Assembly (NCBI GenBank): GCA_001534745.1
Contig: CP013997.1
Coordinates: 1,054,001-1,118,000, forward strand
DNA: 64,000 bases
Reading direction: 5' to 3'
Source of the DNA: Pseudomonas monteilii
GTDB taxonomy: Bacteria; Pseudomonadota; Gammaproteobacteria; Pseudomonadales; Pseudomonadaceae
Part shown: positions 37,729-47,222 of the stretch, in pieces
How positions within the stretch are numbered: position 1 is the stretch's first letter
Layout: each line of letters opens with the position of its first letter
Position numbers and translations under genes: made by a program
The notes under the pieces: generated by a model
What the model was told of the DNA's origin: nothing
The model's database searches: none
What the model saw: only the letters and a program-made list of their open reading frames with translations

Positions 37729-38930
37729 CGCAACAGCGCCAGGGCATGGTCGAAGGCGTCGAAGAACCGCGCCAGGTCGTCGCCATCGTTGTACAGGCCC
37801 AGCGACACGCGGATCGCGCCGCCCAGGCCAAGCTGCTCGAGCAGCGGCATGGCGCAATGATGCCCCGCGCGCACGGCGATGCCCTGTTCGGTCAGCAGGT
37901 GGGCGATGTCGGCCGTGTGCACGCCGTCGACCACGAAACTGGCCAGTGCCACCTGCGGATCGCCCAGCAGACGCACGCCTTCGCGGGCAACCAGACCCTC
38001 GCACAGGGCTCGGTGCAGCGCAGCCTCGTGGGCCGCCACCGCCGACAGGTCCAGGCCATTCAAATACGCCAGGGTCGCGCCCAGGCCGATCACCCCCGCC
38101 ACCGGCGGCGTGCCTGCCTCGAATCCCAGGGGCGCGGGACGGAAACTCGCCTCGTGGTAGCCGGCCAGGTGGACCATCTCGCCACCGTACTGCCAATGCT
38201 TCAGATGGGCCAGCGCCGGCGTGCGGCCGTAGAGCACGCCCACGCCGTCCGGCCCATACAGCTTGTGGCTGGAGAACACGTAGAAATCGCAGCCCAACTG
38301 GTGCAGGTCGGGGCGGCCATGGACCACGCCCTGGGCCCCATCGACCACACTCAGCGCGCCTTGGGCGCGGGCATGCGCCAACAGGGGCGCCAGCGGCTGC
38401 CAGGTGCCCAGCACGTTGGACAGCTGGCTGACCGCCAGCAGCCGGGTCCGTGGGCCGATCAACTGCAGCGCCTGCTCCAGATCGATGCGGCCTTGGGCAT
38501 CGATCGGCAGGATCACCAGGCGTAGGCCTCGGCGCCGTGCCAGCTGTTGCCACGGCAGCAGGTTGGCGTGGTGCTCCAGGGCGCTGACGGCGATCTCGTC
38601 ACCGGCCTCGAAGCCATGTTCCAGGCCATAGGCGAGCAGGTTCAGCGCCGACGTGGCCCCGTGGGTGAAGATGAACTGCTGGGCCTCGCCAGCCCCCGTC
38701 CAGGCGGCCAGTGCACTGCGCGTCGCCTCGAACGCCTGGGTCGCCAGGGCGCCTGGCACGTGCTGGGCCCGATGCACATTGGCGGCGCCACCCCCGTAAT
38801 AACGGGCGAGGGCGTCCAGCATGGCCTGGGGCTTCTGGGCGGTGGCCGCACTGTCCAGATAGGTCTGGTGCTGGCGGTGCAGGGCGGCGACGGCGGGGAA
38901 GTCGGCGCGCCAGGGGGAGGGCTGGAGCAT
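37725..38930 (-). CDS. csdA: Cysteine desulfurase CsdA
   Basis: PLP enzyme that releases sulfur from cysteine (class II desulfurase, SufS/CsdA type). The 401-residue length matches E. coli CsdA. The PLP lysine is in VFSSHKLYGPDGVGVLYG and the active-site Cys in IAVRAGHHCAMPLLEQLG. The N-terminal YLDSAATAQKP and the HANLLPWQ motif are conserved. The start MLQPSPWRADFP at 38930 is preferred; GGTCCACC just before it is a weak ribosome-binding site. It lies downstream of dapD but is separated from it by a terminator. Confidence 0.94.
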   Translation of the reverse strand: MLQPSPWRADFPAVAALHRQHQTYLDSAATAQKPQAMLDALARYYGGGAANVHRAQHVPGALATQAFEATRSALAAWTGAGEAQQFIFTHGATSALNLLAYGLEHGFEAGDEIAVSALEHHANLLPWQQLARRRGLRLVILPIDAQGRIDLEQALQLIGPRTRLLAVSQLSNVLGTWQPLAPLLAHARAQGALSVVDGAQGVVHGRPDLHQLGCDFYVFSSHKLYGPDGVGVLYGRTPALAHLKHWQYGGEMVHLAGYHEASFRPAPLGFEAGTPPVAGVIGLGATLAYLNGLDLSAVAAHEAALHRALCEGLVAREGVRLLGDPQVALASFVVDGVHTADIAHLLTEQGIAVRAGHHCAMPLLEQLGLGGAIRVSLGLYNDGDDLARFFDAFDHALALLR

Positions 38931-38943
38931 GATGGTGGACCTG

Positions 38944-38977
38944 GAAAAGAAACGGGCCTGGCAGAAAGCCAGGCCCG
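38944..38977 (-). terminator. Rho-independent terminator after dapD
   Basis: On the - strand CGGGCCTGGC pairs with GCCAGGCCCG around the loop TTTCT, and TTTCTTTTC follows. The perfect 10-base stem and U-rich tail lie 28 bases beyond the dapD stop and just before the csdA start, so the two genes are separate units. Confidence 0.9.
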
Positions 38978-39005
38978 ATCTTATCACTTCAGGTCAGTGC
39001 AGGCC

Positions 39006-40040
39006 TCAGTTGTGGGCGTGCAGGGCCTCGTTCAGCTCGATGGCCGACTTGTGGGTCTTGCACTCGACCGCGCCGCTGACCGAGTTGCGACGGAACAGCA
39101 GGTCGGTCTGGCCCGCCAGATCGCGCGCCTTGACCACCTTGACCAGCTGGTTCTGCTCGTCCAGCAACTGCACCTTGGTGCCGGCGGTGATGTACAGGCC
39201 TGCCTCGACGGTGTTGCGATCGCCCAGCGGGATGCCGATACCGGCGTTGGCACCGATCAGGCAGCCTTCGCCGACGGTGATGACGATGTTGCCGCCACCG
39301 GACAGGGTGCCCATGGTCGAGCAGCCGCCGCCCAGGTCCGAACCCTTGCCGACGAACACGCCGGCCGAGACACGGCCTTCGATCATGCCCGGGCCTTCGG
39401 TGCCGGCGTTAAAGTTGACGAAGCCCTCGTGCATGATGGTGGTGCCTTCGCCGATGTAGGCGCCCAGGCGAACCCGCGCACTGTCGGCGATGCGCACACC
39501 GGCCGGGACCACGTAGTCGGTCATCTTCGGGAACTTGTCCACCGAGAACACTTCCAGCAGGTCGCCGCGCAGGCGTGCTTCGAGCTGCTGCTCGGCCAGT
39601 TCGGCCAGGTCGATGGCGCCCTGGCTGGTCCAGGCGATGTTCGGCAGCAGCGGGAAGATGCCGGCCAGGCTCACGCCATGGGGCTTGACCAGACGGTGCG
39701 AGAGCAGGTGCAGCTTCAGGTAGGCTTCCGGGGTCGAGGTCAGCGCGCCGTCCTCGGCCAGCAGGGTCGCCACCAGCGGCTTCTGGCTTTCCGCCAGGCG
39801 GGTCAGCAGGGCGGCCTGGGCAGCGTCGACCGAGCGCACGGCTTCGGCCAGTTGCGCCGCCTGGGTGGTGCTGATGGTGATGGCCTGGTTGCCGCCTTCG
39901 TAGCCGAGTACCGGGGCGATCGCCTCGACCAGGGCGCTGGAAGGGGCCACCAGAGGCAGCGCGTAGAAGACTTCCAGCCAGGTGCCCTGGCGGTTCTGGG
40001 TGCCGACGCCGAAGGCCAGGCTGAACAGGGTAGTGGACAT
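39006..40040 (-). CDS. dapD: 2,3,4,5-tetrahydropyridine-2,6-dicarboxylate N-succinyltransferase
   Basis: Succinylates tetrahydrodipicolinate in lysine and DAP synthesis. The 344-residue long form is the pseudomonad type. An N-terminal alpha/beta domain (LFSLAFGVGTQNRQGTWLEV) is followed by a left-handed beta-helix with hexapeptide repeats (RVRLGAYIGEGTTIMHEGFV, VSAGVFVGKGSDLGGGCS, GNIVITVGEGCLIGANAGIG). The ATG at 40040 has an AGAGG about nine bases upstream. It is followed by a clear terminator. The upstream YffB-family gene is 35 bases away on the same strand and may be cotranscribed. Confidence 0.95.
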   Translation of the reverse strand: MSTTLFSLAFGVGTQNRQGTWLEVFYALPLVAPSSALVEAIAPVLGYEGGNQAITISTTQAAQLAEAVRSVDAAQAALLTRLAESQKPLVATLLAEDGALTSTPEAYLKLHLLSHRLVKPHGVSLAGIFPLLPNIAWTSQGAIDLAELAEQQLEARLRGDLLEVFSVDKFPKMTDYVVPAGVRIADSARVRLGAYIGEGTTIMHEGFVNFNAGTEGPGMIEGRVSAGVFVGKGSDLGGGCSTMGTLSGGGNIVITVGEGCLIGANAGIGIPLGDRNTVEAGLYITAGTKVQLLDEQNQLVKVVKARDLAGQTDLLFRRNSVSGAVECKTHKSAIELNEALHAHN

Positions 40041-40075
40041 GCAGTTACCTCTTGCGAATAAGGGAAAGCGGAAAA

Positions 40076-40423
40076 TCAGGTCAGCGCAGCGGCATACCGG
40101 TCGGGCGCGAAGCCCACCAGCGTGCGTTCGCCCAAGTCCAGCACCGGGCGCTTGATCATCGAGGGCTGGGCCAGCATCAGGTCGATGGCCTTGGCCTGGT
40201 CGAGATCGGCCTTGCTGGCCTCGTCGAGCTTGCGGAAGGTGGTGCCGGCACGGTTCAGGACGATCTGCCAGCCATGCTCGTCGCACCAGCGCGCCAGGCT
40301 GTCACGGTCGATGCCTTGGGTCTTGTAGTCGTGGAAGGTGTAGGCGATGGCCTGCGCGTCGAGCCAGGTACGGGCCTTCTTCATGGTGTCGCAGGCTTTG
40401 ATGCCGTAGAGAGTCGGGGTCAT
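40076..40423 (-). CDS. ArsC/Spx-family protein (YffB type)
   Basis: A 115-residue thioredoxin-fold protein of the ArsC-like YffB subgroup. The single conserved Cys11 is in LYGIKACDTMKKARTWLDA, followed by FHDYKTQGIDRDSLARWCDE, NRAGTTFRKL and SMIKRPVLDL. The second cysteine needed for true arsenate reduction chemistry is not in the usual place, so arsenate reductase activity is doubtful; YffB proteins are linked to glutathione-dependent thiol chemistry. It precedes dapD by 35 bases on the same strand, a pairing common in gammaproteobacteria. Confidence 0.88.
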   Translation of the reverse strand: MTPTLYGIKACDTMKKARTWLDAQAIAYTFHDYKTQGIDRDSLARWCDEHGWQIVLNRAGTTFRKLDEASKADLDQAKAIDLMLAQPSMIKRPVLDLGERTLVGFAPDRYAAALT

Positions 40424-40806
40424 CGCGTGTCGGAGGCCATTACGCGGTTCGAACGGGCAGGAAGCGGTGCGGGGAGGCTGACCGACCGGAAGGGAACCGC
40501 AACGGGCTCTACCGTCTCCGAACGGTACAGGGCAACTCGACCGACCCCTGTCCGAGCCTGGGCGTGCCGCCTCGGTGCTCCTTGAACAGTGGACGGCCGA
40601 TTATGCGTCATCGACGGCGCGGATGCCATGAGCGCGGCACCTGAGGCCCACGCCGTGGTCCATTGCAGGTCGTCGCGGTCGTCGACGCAGGCGGTGCAGG
40701 GGTACGACGTTGGTCGCACGGCCCTGCCTGGCCTTTCGCCCTACCATGGCGCCGCTCGCGCACACCGGCCGCCCTTGGCCCTCGCTCACACAGGACACAT
40801 GCTCCA
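40424..40806. other. Gene-free gap between the YffB-type gene and the antiporter
   Basis: This 383-base stretch between divergent genes contains no supported gene. Open frames on both strands exist but are Arg/Pro-rich, start without ribosome-binding sites and overlap each other. It must hold the antiporter promoter. No tRNA, att-like direct repeat or integrase remnant was seen by eye. Confidence 0.6.
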
Positions 40807-42453
40807 ATGCAGTCAGCCTACACCGTGCTTATCCTGCTGACGCTGGTAAGTCTTTCCAAATTGCTGGTTCGCGTCGTTCCGCTGCCGCTGCCGTTGATCC
40901 AGATCGCCGCCGGGGCCTTGCTGGCCTGGCCAACCCTGGGCCTGCACGTGGCGCTGGACCCTGAACTGTTTCTCTTCCTGTTCCTGCCACCGCTGCTGTT
41001 CGTCGATGGCTGGCGCATTCCCAAGCGCGCCCTCTGGCGACTGCGCGGCCCCGTGGTCGGGTTGGCGGTCGGGCTGGTGCTGTTCACCGTCGTCGGCGCC
41101 GGGTACTTCATCCATTGGCTGCTGCCGAGCATTCCGCTGGCCGCCGCCTTCGCCCTGGCGGCGATTCTCTCGCCCACCGATGCGGTGGCCGTGTCGGCGA
41201 TCACCCAGGACCGCTTGCCCAAGCCCTTGATGCACATGCTCCAGGGCGAGGCCCTGATGAACGATGCGTCGGGCCTGGTGACCTTCAAGTTCGCCCTGGC
41301 GGCCGCCATCACCGGGGCCTTCTCGCTGGCCGAGGCCAGCGTGACCTTCGTGCTGGTGGCCCTGGGCGGGCTGGCGGTGGGCGTGGCCCTGAGCTGGCTG
41401 ATCGGGCGGCTGCGCATGTGGATGATCGGCCGGGGTTGGGACGATCCGGCCACCCACGTGGTGTTCATGCTGCTGCTGCCGTTCGCCGCCTATGTCCTGG
41501 CCGAGCGCCTGGGCGCCTCGGGCATCCTCTCGGCGGTGGCGGCCGGCATGATGCAGAGCTGGCTCGACTTGCTGCCGCGCCAGACCAGCACCCGGCTGCT
41601 CAACCGCAGTGTCTGGTCGCTGCTGGAGTTCGCCTTCAACGGGCTGATCTTCCTGCTGCTGGGCCTGCAGTTGCCCGATATCGTCAAGGCCGTGGCCAGC
41701 CACGAGACCTCGCTCTGGCCGACCCTGGCCTGGCGCTGCCTGGACGTGCTGGCGATCTTCGCCACCCTGGTGCTGCTGCGCTTCGTCTGGGTACAGAGCG
41801 TCTGGCGCATCATCGGACGGGTCCGTCACTGGCGCGGCAAGTCGGCCCTGGTGATGCTGCCGACCGCGCGCTCCTGCTGGCTGCTGACCCTGGGCGGTGT
41901 GCGCGGGGCGGTGACCTTGGCCGGTGTCATGTCGGTGCCGCTGCTGATCGGCGCCGACCAGGCCTTCCCTCAGCGCGACCTGCTGATCTTCATCGCCGCC
42001 GGGGTGATCCTGCTGTCGCTGGTCAGTGCCTGCATCGCCCTGCCGCTGCTGCTGCGCGGGGTCGACAAGAGCGCTGACGAGCGCATGGACCAGGAAGTGC
42101 AGGAGGCCTGGCGGCGGACGGCCGAAGCGGCCATCCATGCCCTGGAGGCCGAGGATCTGAGCGAAGCCGACGCGCCGCAGAACGCCGACCTGGCCACCCT
42201 CGCGGTCGAGCTCAAGGGGCGGCTGATGGCCGAATACCGTGATCAGCTCGAGCGCTACAACCACAGTGACGAAAGTCGTGCCCTGGCCGAGCGCATGGAC
42301 CAGCTCGAGCGGCACCTGCGGCTCAAGGCCCTGCGTGCCCAGCGCCTGGAGCTTTACGCGCTGCACCGTCGGCACCAGGTCGGCAACGAGGTGGTCCGGC
42401 AGATCCTTGGCGAACTCGACCTGAGCGAGGCCAACCTGGCGCGCAACAAATGA
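40807..42453 (+). CDS. CPA1-family Na+/H+ antiporter
   Basis: Inner-membrane monovalent cation/proton antiporter, 548 residues. About twelve membrane helices occupy residues 1-420. The ion-binding region is visible in AAILSPTDAVAVSAI and GEALMNDASGLVTFKFALAA, with the Asn-Asp pair typical of CPA1 exchangers. A hydrophilic, helical C-terminal domain (about 420-548; RMDQEVQEAWRRTAEAAIHA, RALAERMDQLERHLRLKALR) probably regulates it from the cytoplasm. The start MQSAYTVLILLTL at 40807 begins directly with a membrane helix; longer in-frame starts are not supported. Confidence 0.9.
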   Translation: MQSAYTVLILLTLVSLSKLLVRVVPLPLPLIQIAAGALLAWPTLGLHVALDPELFLFLFLPPLLFVDGWRIPKRALWRLRGPVVGLAVGLVLFTVVGAGYFIHWLLPSIPLAAAFALAAILSPTDAVAVSAITQDRLPKPLMHMLQGEALMNDASGLVTFKFALAAAITGAFSLAEASVTFVLVALGGLAVGVALSWLIGRLRMWMIGRGWDDPATHVVFMLLLPFAAYVLAERLGASGILSAVAAGMMQSWLDLLPRQTSTRLLNRSVWSLLEFAFNGLIFLLLGLQLPDIVKAVASHETSLWPTLAWRCLDVLAIFATLVLLRFVWVQSVWRIIGRVRHWRGKSALVMLPTARSCWLLTLGGVRGAVTLAGVMSVPLLIGADQAFPQRDLLIFIAAGVILLSLVSACIALPLLLRGVDKSADERMDQEVQEAWRRTAEAAIHALEAEDLSEADAPQNADLATLAVELKGRLMAEYRDQLERYNHSDESRALAERMDQLERHLRLKALRAQRLELYALHRRHQVGNEVVRQILGELDLSEANLARNK

Positions 42454-42462
42454 TCCGTCGCT

Positions 42463-43188
42463 TCAGCGCGGGTAGGCCAGGCGCATGAGCTGCTTGTCCT
42501 TCTCGCTGATGCGTGTGTTGATGCCGACCTCCCAGTCGCCCAGGGTCAGTTCCTGGGGCACTGGGTAATGCATGATCGAGTGACGGTCGTAGGGCACCTT
42601 GCGCACCCGCGGATTATCGATCTTGGCCAGCACCGACTCGTCGACCACGGCTTTGGAATGGCCCTTGGCGGCGTACCAGGCATAGACCTTCGGAATGTCC
42701 CAGGGGATGTCGGCGTCTGGATGCTGGTGCTCATGCTCGGCGCCCAGCGCATGGCCGAACTCATGGATGACGGTGCGCTCGAAGTTGTCCATGTCCGGGG
42801 TGACCCCGAGCACCATGGAGGCATCGGCGCTGGTCAGCGCATCGGTGCCGAACATTGAGTAGTTGAAGGTTGGCGACCCGCCGGTGAAGACCTTGATCTC
42901 GCTGTCGCTGTCATCCTCGACCAGCTCGAAACGCAGGTTCACGTAGGGCAGCCACTGGCAGGCCGCTTCGAAGATCGCCTGCTTGAGCGCAGCGTCCGGG
43001 TCATTGGTGAAGCTGATGCGCAAGGTACGGCCCGGCGCCCACAGCTTGTCGACATAGGCGATCGAGCGCTTCTTGCGCTGCCCGCCCGAAGCCGGGCCGG
43101 CGTTGGCCGGGTTTTCGGCGACGGCGACCTGGTAGGCAAGCAGCGGATCGAGGGGTTTGCGGCAGTGGCACAGCATCAGTTCCAGCAT
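42463..43188 (-). CDS. Astacin-like zinc metalloprotease without signal peptide
   Basis: A 241-residue metzincin. The zinc site HEFGHALGAEH lies at 142-152 (His142, Glu143, His146, His152) and the Met-turn is in RHSIMHYPVPQ near residue 208, with the SIMHY sequence and Tyr switch typical of astacins (M12A). The N-terminus (MLELMLCHCRKPLDPLLAYQ) has no signal peptide, but contains a CHC pair and a basic QRKKRS segment that could be a processing site. It converges with the antiporter (nine-base gap) and lies 84 bases beyond dapC. The substrate and route out of the cell, if any, are unknown. Confidence 0.85.
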   Translation of the reverse strand: MLELMLCHCRKPLDPLLAYQVAVAENPANAGPASGGQRKKRSIAYVDKLWAPGRTLRISFTNDPDAALKQAIFEAACQWLPYVNLRFELVEDDSDSEIKVFTGGSPTFNYSMFGTDALTSADASMVLGVTPDMDNFERTVIHEFGHALGAEHEHQHPDADIPWDIPKVYAWYAAKGHSKAVVDESVLAKIDNPRVRKVPYDRHSIMHYPVPQELTLGDWEVGINTRISEKDKQLMRLAYPR

Positions 43189-43272
43189 GGCGAGACTCCA
43201 GTGAGATAGAGCCCCGGAGTCTCGTGCCGTCTGGTGCGCGCTGCGCGTTAGATAATGCTGGGGCCGGTGGGC

Positions 43273-44466
43273 TCAGCGCGACAGAAAGTCGCGAATGCGC
43301 TCGGCCGCCTCGATGCATTCGGCCAGCGGGGCGACCAGGGCCATGCGCACGCGCCCGGCGCCTGGGTTGACGCCGTCCACCTCACGCGACAGGTACGAGC
43401 CGGGCACCACCGTCACATGCTCGGTCTCGAACAGGTCACGGGCGAAGGCGGCGTCGTCCCCGGGGACCTTGGCCCACAGGTAGAAGCTGCCGTCTGGACG
43501 CTGGACGTCGAGCACCGGCTGCAGGATGTCCAGGACCGCGTCGAACTTGGCGCGGTACTGGTCACGGTTGGCACGCACGTGCGCTTCGTCGCCCCAGGCC
43601 GCGATGCTGGCGCGCTGGGTCGGCACGGGCATGGCGCAGCCGTGGTAGGTGCGGTACAGCAGGAACGGCTTGAGGATGCGTGCATCACCGGCCACGAAAC
43701 CCGAGCGCAGGCCCGGCAGGTTCGAGCGCTTGGACAGGCTGTGGAACACCACGCAGCGGTGGAAATCCTGGCGGCCCAGTTCGGCGCAGGCCGTCAGCAG
43801 GCCGGCCGGCGGGCTGTCTTCGTCGAAGTACAGTTCGCTGTAGCATTCGTCGGCGGCGATCACGAAATCGTGCTGGTCGGCCAGGGCGATCAGTTTCTTC
43901 AGGGTCTCCAGGGGGACCAGGGCGCCCGTCGGGTTGCCTGGCGAGCACAGGAAGAGGATCTGGCAGCGTTCCCAGATCTGCGCCGGCACGGCGTCGAAGT
44001 CGGGGTTGAAGCCATTGGCTTCCAGGCACGGCAGGTAATGGGGGGTGGCGCCGGCCAGCAGCGCTGCGCCTTCGTAGATCTGGTAGAACGGGTTGGGGCT
44101 CACCACCAGGCCATCGTCGGCCCGGTTGACCACGGCCTGGGTGAACGCGAACAGGGCCTCGCGCGTGCCGTTGACCGGCAGCACGTGACGCTCGGCGTCG
44201 AGCCAGCCGGCCGGCACGTCGAAGCGCCGTTCGCACCACTGCGCGATCGACTGGCGCAGCGCCGGCAGGCCGAGGGTGCTGGGGTACACCGCCAGATCAC
44301 CGAGGTGGTCCGCCAGGGTCTGGGTGACGAAGGCCGGCGATTCGTGCTTCGGCTCGCCGATCGACAGGGCGATGGGCCGTTTGTCCGCCGCCGGTTTCAC
44401 GCTGCCGAGCAGGGCGCGAAGTTTCTCGAACGGGTAGGGCTGAAGCTGGGTCAAGGCATGGTTCAT
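43273..44466 (-). CDS. dapC: N-succinyldiaminopimelate aminotransferase
   Basis: PLP aminotransferase that makes N-succinyl-LL-DAP between the DapD and DapE steps. The 397-residue class I fold has the N-terminal PYPFEKLRALL, the substrate motif LSIGEPKHESPAFV, the VSPNPFYQIYEGAALLAG segment, the Asp in IAADECYSELYF and the PLP lysine in SLSKRSNLPGLRSGF. The DapC assignment rests on the LSIGEPKH opening and on the glnD-dapC neighbourhood known from pseudomonads. It starts 22 bases after glnD on the same strand, within the map-glnD-dapC unit. Confidence 0.93.
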   Translation of the reverse strand: MNHALTQLQPYPFEKLRALLGSVKPAADKRPIALSIGEPKHESPAFVTQTLADHLGDLAVYPSTLGLPALRQSIAQWCERRFDVPAGWLDAERHVLPVNGTREALFAFTQAVVNRADDGLVVSPNPFYQIYEGAALLAGATPHYLPCLEANGFNPDFDAVPAQIWERCQILFLCSPGNPTGALVPLETLKKLIALADQHDFVIAADECYSELYFDEDSPPAGLLTACAELGRQDFHRCVVFHSLSKRSNLPGLRSGFVAGDARILKPFLLYRTYHGCAMPVPTQRASIAAWGDEAHVRANRDQYRAKFDAVLDILQPVLDVQRPDGSFYLWAKVPGDDAAFARDLFETEHVTVVPGSYLSREVDGVNPGAGRVRMALVAPLAECIEAAERIRDFLSR

Positions 44467-44488
44467 CGGCGCAAGGTCTCGTCAATCG

Positions 44489-47188
44489 TCAAAAGGTGAC
44501 ACGGGTAGGGGTGCCATCGCTCTGCTGGCCTGCCTGCAACTGGCGCACGATCGCCTCCTGCAGGCGGCTGCACAGCTGCGGGTCGGACAGCGGCTGGTTG
44601 TCGGCATCAGTAATGAAGAACACGTCCTCGACCCGCTCGCCCAAGGTGGCGATCTTGGCGTTCTGCAGGGACAGATCGAACTCCAGGAAGATCCGGCCGA
44701 TACGTGCCAGCAGCCCGGGACGGTCGGGAGCGGTCAGTTCGAGGACGGTCACCGGCCGTTGCGCGTCGTTGTGGATGGTCACCTGCGGGGCGAAGGTGAA
44801 GTGCTTGAGCTGGCGCGGCACCCGCCGCTGGATGATCGTCGGGTAGTCTTCGGGCGTGCGCAGCGCTTCGGTCAGCCCCTCGCGAATCTGGCGCACCCGC
44901 TGGGGGTCGTCGCCGATGGAGCCGCCATCGGTGTCCAGCACGATGTAGGTGTCGAGGGTGAACTGGCTGCTGGAGGTGATGATCCGGGCATCGTGGATGT
45001 TCAGGTTGAGCTGGGACATGGCCGCCACGGTCACGGCGAAGAAGTCGTGCTGGTCCGGCGCATAGATGAAGATCTGCGTGCCGCCCTCGAACTCGCGCTG
45101 GGTGGTTTCCTTGATCAGCACCAGGGGGCCGCCATCGGCCGGTTGCTGGAGAATGGCGTCGGTGTGCCAGGCGACGTCGGCGGAGGTGTGGCGCAGGAAG
45201 TAGTCGTCGCCCAGTTGCGACCAGAGCTGTTCGACATCGTCCGGGTCGGTGCCTTCGCGCACCAGGATGTCCAGCGCCGCGCTCTGGGTCTGGCGGATCA
45301 GCTCCTCACGGTCCAGCGGGTTTTCCAGGCCGCGGCGCAGGGCCCGCTTGGTCTCGGTGTAGAGCTGGCGCAGCAGGCTGGCACGCCAGGAATTCCACAG
45401 GCTCGGGTTGGTGGCGTTGATGTCGGCCACGGTGAGCACGTAGAGGTAGTCCAGGCGCGTCTCGTCGCCGACCAGCAGGGCGAAGTCGTTGATCACCTGG
45501 GGGTCGGACAGGTCCTTGCGCTGGGCCGTGGTGGACATGCTCAGGTGATGGCGCACCAGCCAGACGATCAGGCGGCTGTCCCAGGCCGGCAGGTGGTGAC
45601 GCCGGCAGAACGCCTCGGCCTCTTCGGCCCCGATTTCCGAATGGTCGCCCTGACGGCCCTTGCCGATGTCGTGGTACAGGCCGGCCAGGTAGATCAGCTC
45701 CGGCTTGGGCAGGCGTCCCATCAGCTTGCTGGCCAGCGGGAATTTCTCCGACACCGGCGTGTACTGCAGCTTGCGCAGGTGCTTGATCAGGTTGAGCGTG
45801 TGCGCATCGACCGTGTAGATGTGGAACAGGTCGTGCTGCATCTGTCCGACGATGAAGCCGAATTCGGGTAGGTAGCGCCCGAGGATGCCGTAGCGGTTCA
45901 TGCGGCGCAGGTTGCGATGGATGCCCACCTCGCACTTGAACAGCTCGATGAACAGGCTGGTGTTGCGGATGTCGTGGCGGAAGGTGTCGTCGATCAGGTG
46001 CCGGTGCTCGCGCAGCAGGCGCACGGTATCGGCACGCACCCCCTTGATCGCCGGGTGCTGGGCCATCAGCACGAAGATCTCCAGCATGGCGAACGGCGTG
46101 CGCTTGAACACCTGGGCGTTGACCGCCTCCAGGTAGCCGTCATGCAGGCGGAAGCGCGGGTTGAGCGGCTGGGTCGTGCCGTTGTCGTCGGCCAGGATCA
46201 CCTCTTCAAAGTGCTGGATGATCAGGTCGCACAACTGGCTGATGCTCATCACCACCCGGTAGTACTGTTGCATGAACTGCTCGATGGCGCGCTTGGGGTT
46301 CTCGTCGCTGTAGCCGAGCAAGGTGGCGACGCTGCGCTGGTGATCGAACAGCAGGCGATCTTCGGCGCGTCCGGCGAGCATGTGCAGGGCATAGCGCACC
46401 TTCCACAGAAACGACTGGGACGAGGCCAGCAGCTCGTTCTCGCTCTCCAGCAGGAAACCTTCGCCGGCCAGGGCGTGCAGGTTCAGCGTGCCGTAATGGC
46501 GCCGGGCGACCCAGAGCACGGTCTGGATGTCGCGCAGGCCGCCGGGCGAGCCCTTGACGTTGGGCTCGAGGTTGTACTCGGTGTCGTTGTACTTGTGGTG
46601 GCGGGCCTGCAGCTCGGCGCGCTTGGCCAGGAAGAACGCCTTGCTCGGCCACATGTGCGCGGTGCCGGTGGCCTCGAGCATGCGCTTGCGCAGGGTTTCG
46701 GGGCCGGCGATGGTGCGGCTTTCCATGAGGTTGGTGATGACCGTGATGTCGGCACGCGCCTGCTCGGCGCATTCGGCGACGCTGCGCACGCTCTGGCCGA
46801 CCTCCAGGCCAATGTCCCACAACAGGGTCAGCAGCCCCTCGATGGCGCCCCGGTAGCGCTCATGGTCGTCTTCGCCCAGCAGGATCAGCAGGTCGATGTC
46901 CGAGTAGGGGTGCAGTTCGCCGCGACCGTAGCCGCCCACGGCCACCAGGGCGATGCCGCCCGGTTCGCCCCAGTCGAACTGGTTCCAGGCCTGCTGCAGC
47001 AGGTTGTCGACGAGCCAGGCGCGGTCTTCGATCAGCCGGCGCACGTCGCGGCCGTCGCGAAAGCGCCGGTCGAGTACCTCGCCGGCCTGGCGCATGGCTT
47101 TCTTGAAGGCCGCGATGGGGCTGGCCTTGAGCGCCAGCTCGGCCTGGAACTGGCCGCGGTCGAACAGTTCGGGATCCACCTGGGGCAT
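44489..47188 (-). CDS. glnD: Bifunctional uridylyltransferase/uridylyl-removing enzyme
   Basis: Nitrogen sensor that uridylylates PII at low glutamine and removes UMP at high glutamine. The 899 residues hold an N-terminal nucleotidyltransferase with [20 protein letters not shown], a central HD domain with [19 protein letters not shown], and two C-terminal ACT domains (about 705-790 and 815-890; [20 protein letters not shown]). All key residues are present. It lies 34 bases downstream of map and 22 bases before dapC, one transcript. Confidence 0.97.
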   Translation of the reverse strand: MPQVDPELFDRGQFQAELALKASPIAAFKKAMRQAGEVLDRRFRDGRDVRRLIEDRAWLVDNLLQQAWNQFDWGEPGGIALVAVGGYGRGELHPYSDIDLLILLGEDDHERYRGAIEGLLTLLWDIGLEVGQSVRSVAECAEQARADITVITNLMESRTIAGPETLRKRMLEATGTAHMWPSKAFFLAKRAELQARHHKYNDTEYNLEPNVKGSPGGLRDIQTVLWVARRHYGTLNLHALAGEGFLLESENELLASSQSFLWKVRYALHMLAGRAEDRLLFDHQRSVATLLGYSDENPKRAIEQFMQQYYRVVMSISQLCDLIIQHFEEVILADDNGTTQPLNPRFRLHDGYLEAVNAQVFKRTPFAMLEIFVLMAQHPAIKGVRADTVRLLREHRHLIDDTFRHDIRNTSLFIELFKCEVGIHRNLRRMNRYGILGRYLPEFGFIVGQMQHDLFHIYTVDAHTLNLIKHLRKLQYTPVSEKFPLASKLMGRLPKPELIYLAGLYHDIGKGRQGDHSEIGAEEAEAFCRRHHLPAWDSRLIVWLVRHHLSMSTTAQRKDLSDPQVINDFALLVGDETRLDYLYVLTVADINATNPSLWNSWRASLLRQLYTETKRALRRGLENPLDREELIRQTQSAALDILVREGTDPDDVEQLWSQLGDDYFLRHTSADVAWHTDAILQQPADGGPLVLIKETTQREFEGGTQIFIYAPDQHDFFAVTVAAMSQLNLNIHDARIITSSSQFTLDTYIVLDTDGGSIGDDPQRVRQIREGLTEALRTPEDYPTIIQRRVPRQLKHFTFAPQVTIHNDAQRPVTVLELTAPDRPGLLARIGRIFLEFDLSLQNAKIATLGERVEDVFFITDADNQPLSDPQLCSRLQEAIVRQLQAGQQSDGTPTRVTF

Positions 47189-47222
47189 CGATCGGGTTCC
47201 TGTCTGGACAGCCGGCCTGGGG

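Noticed and set aside
40076..40423. Arsenate reductase annotation for the YffB-type gene
   Set aside because: Only the N-terminal Cys11 region is shared with ArsC and there are no ars genes nearby.
40420..40807. Two - strand frames (about 99 and 68 codons) upstream of the antiporter
   Set aside because: Mutually overlapping frames without ribosome-binding sites and with random-looking Arg/Pro composition; the CxxC in one is not enough to call a gene.
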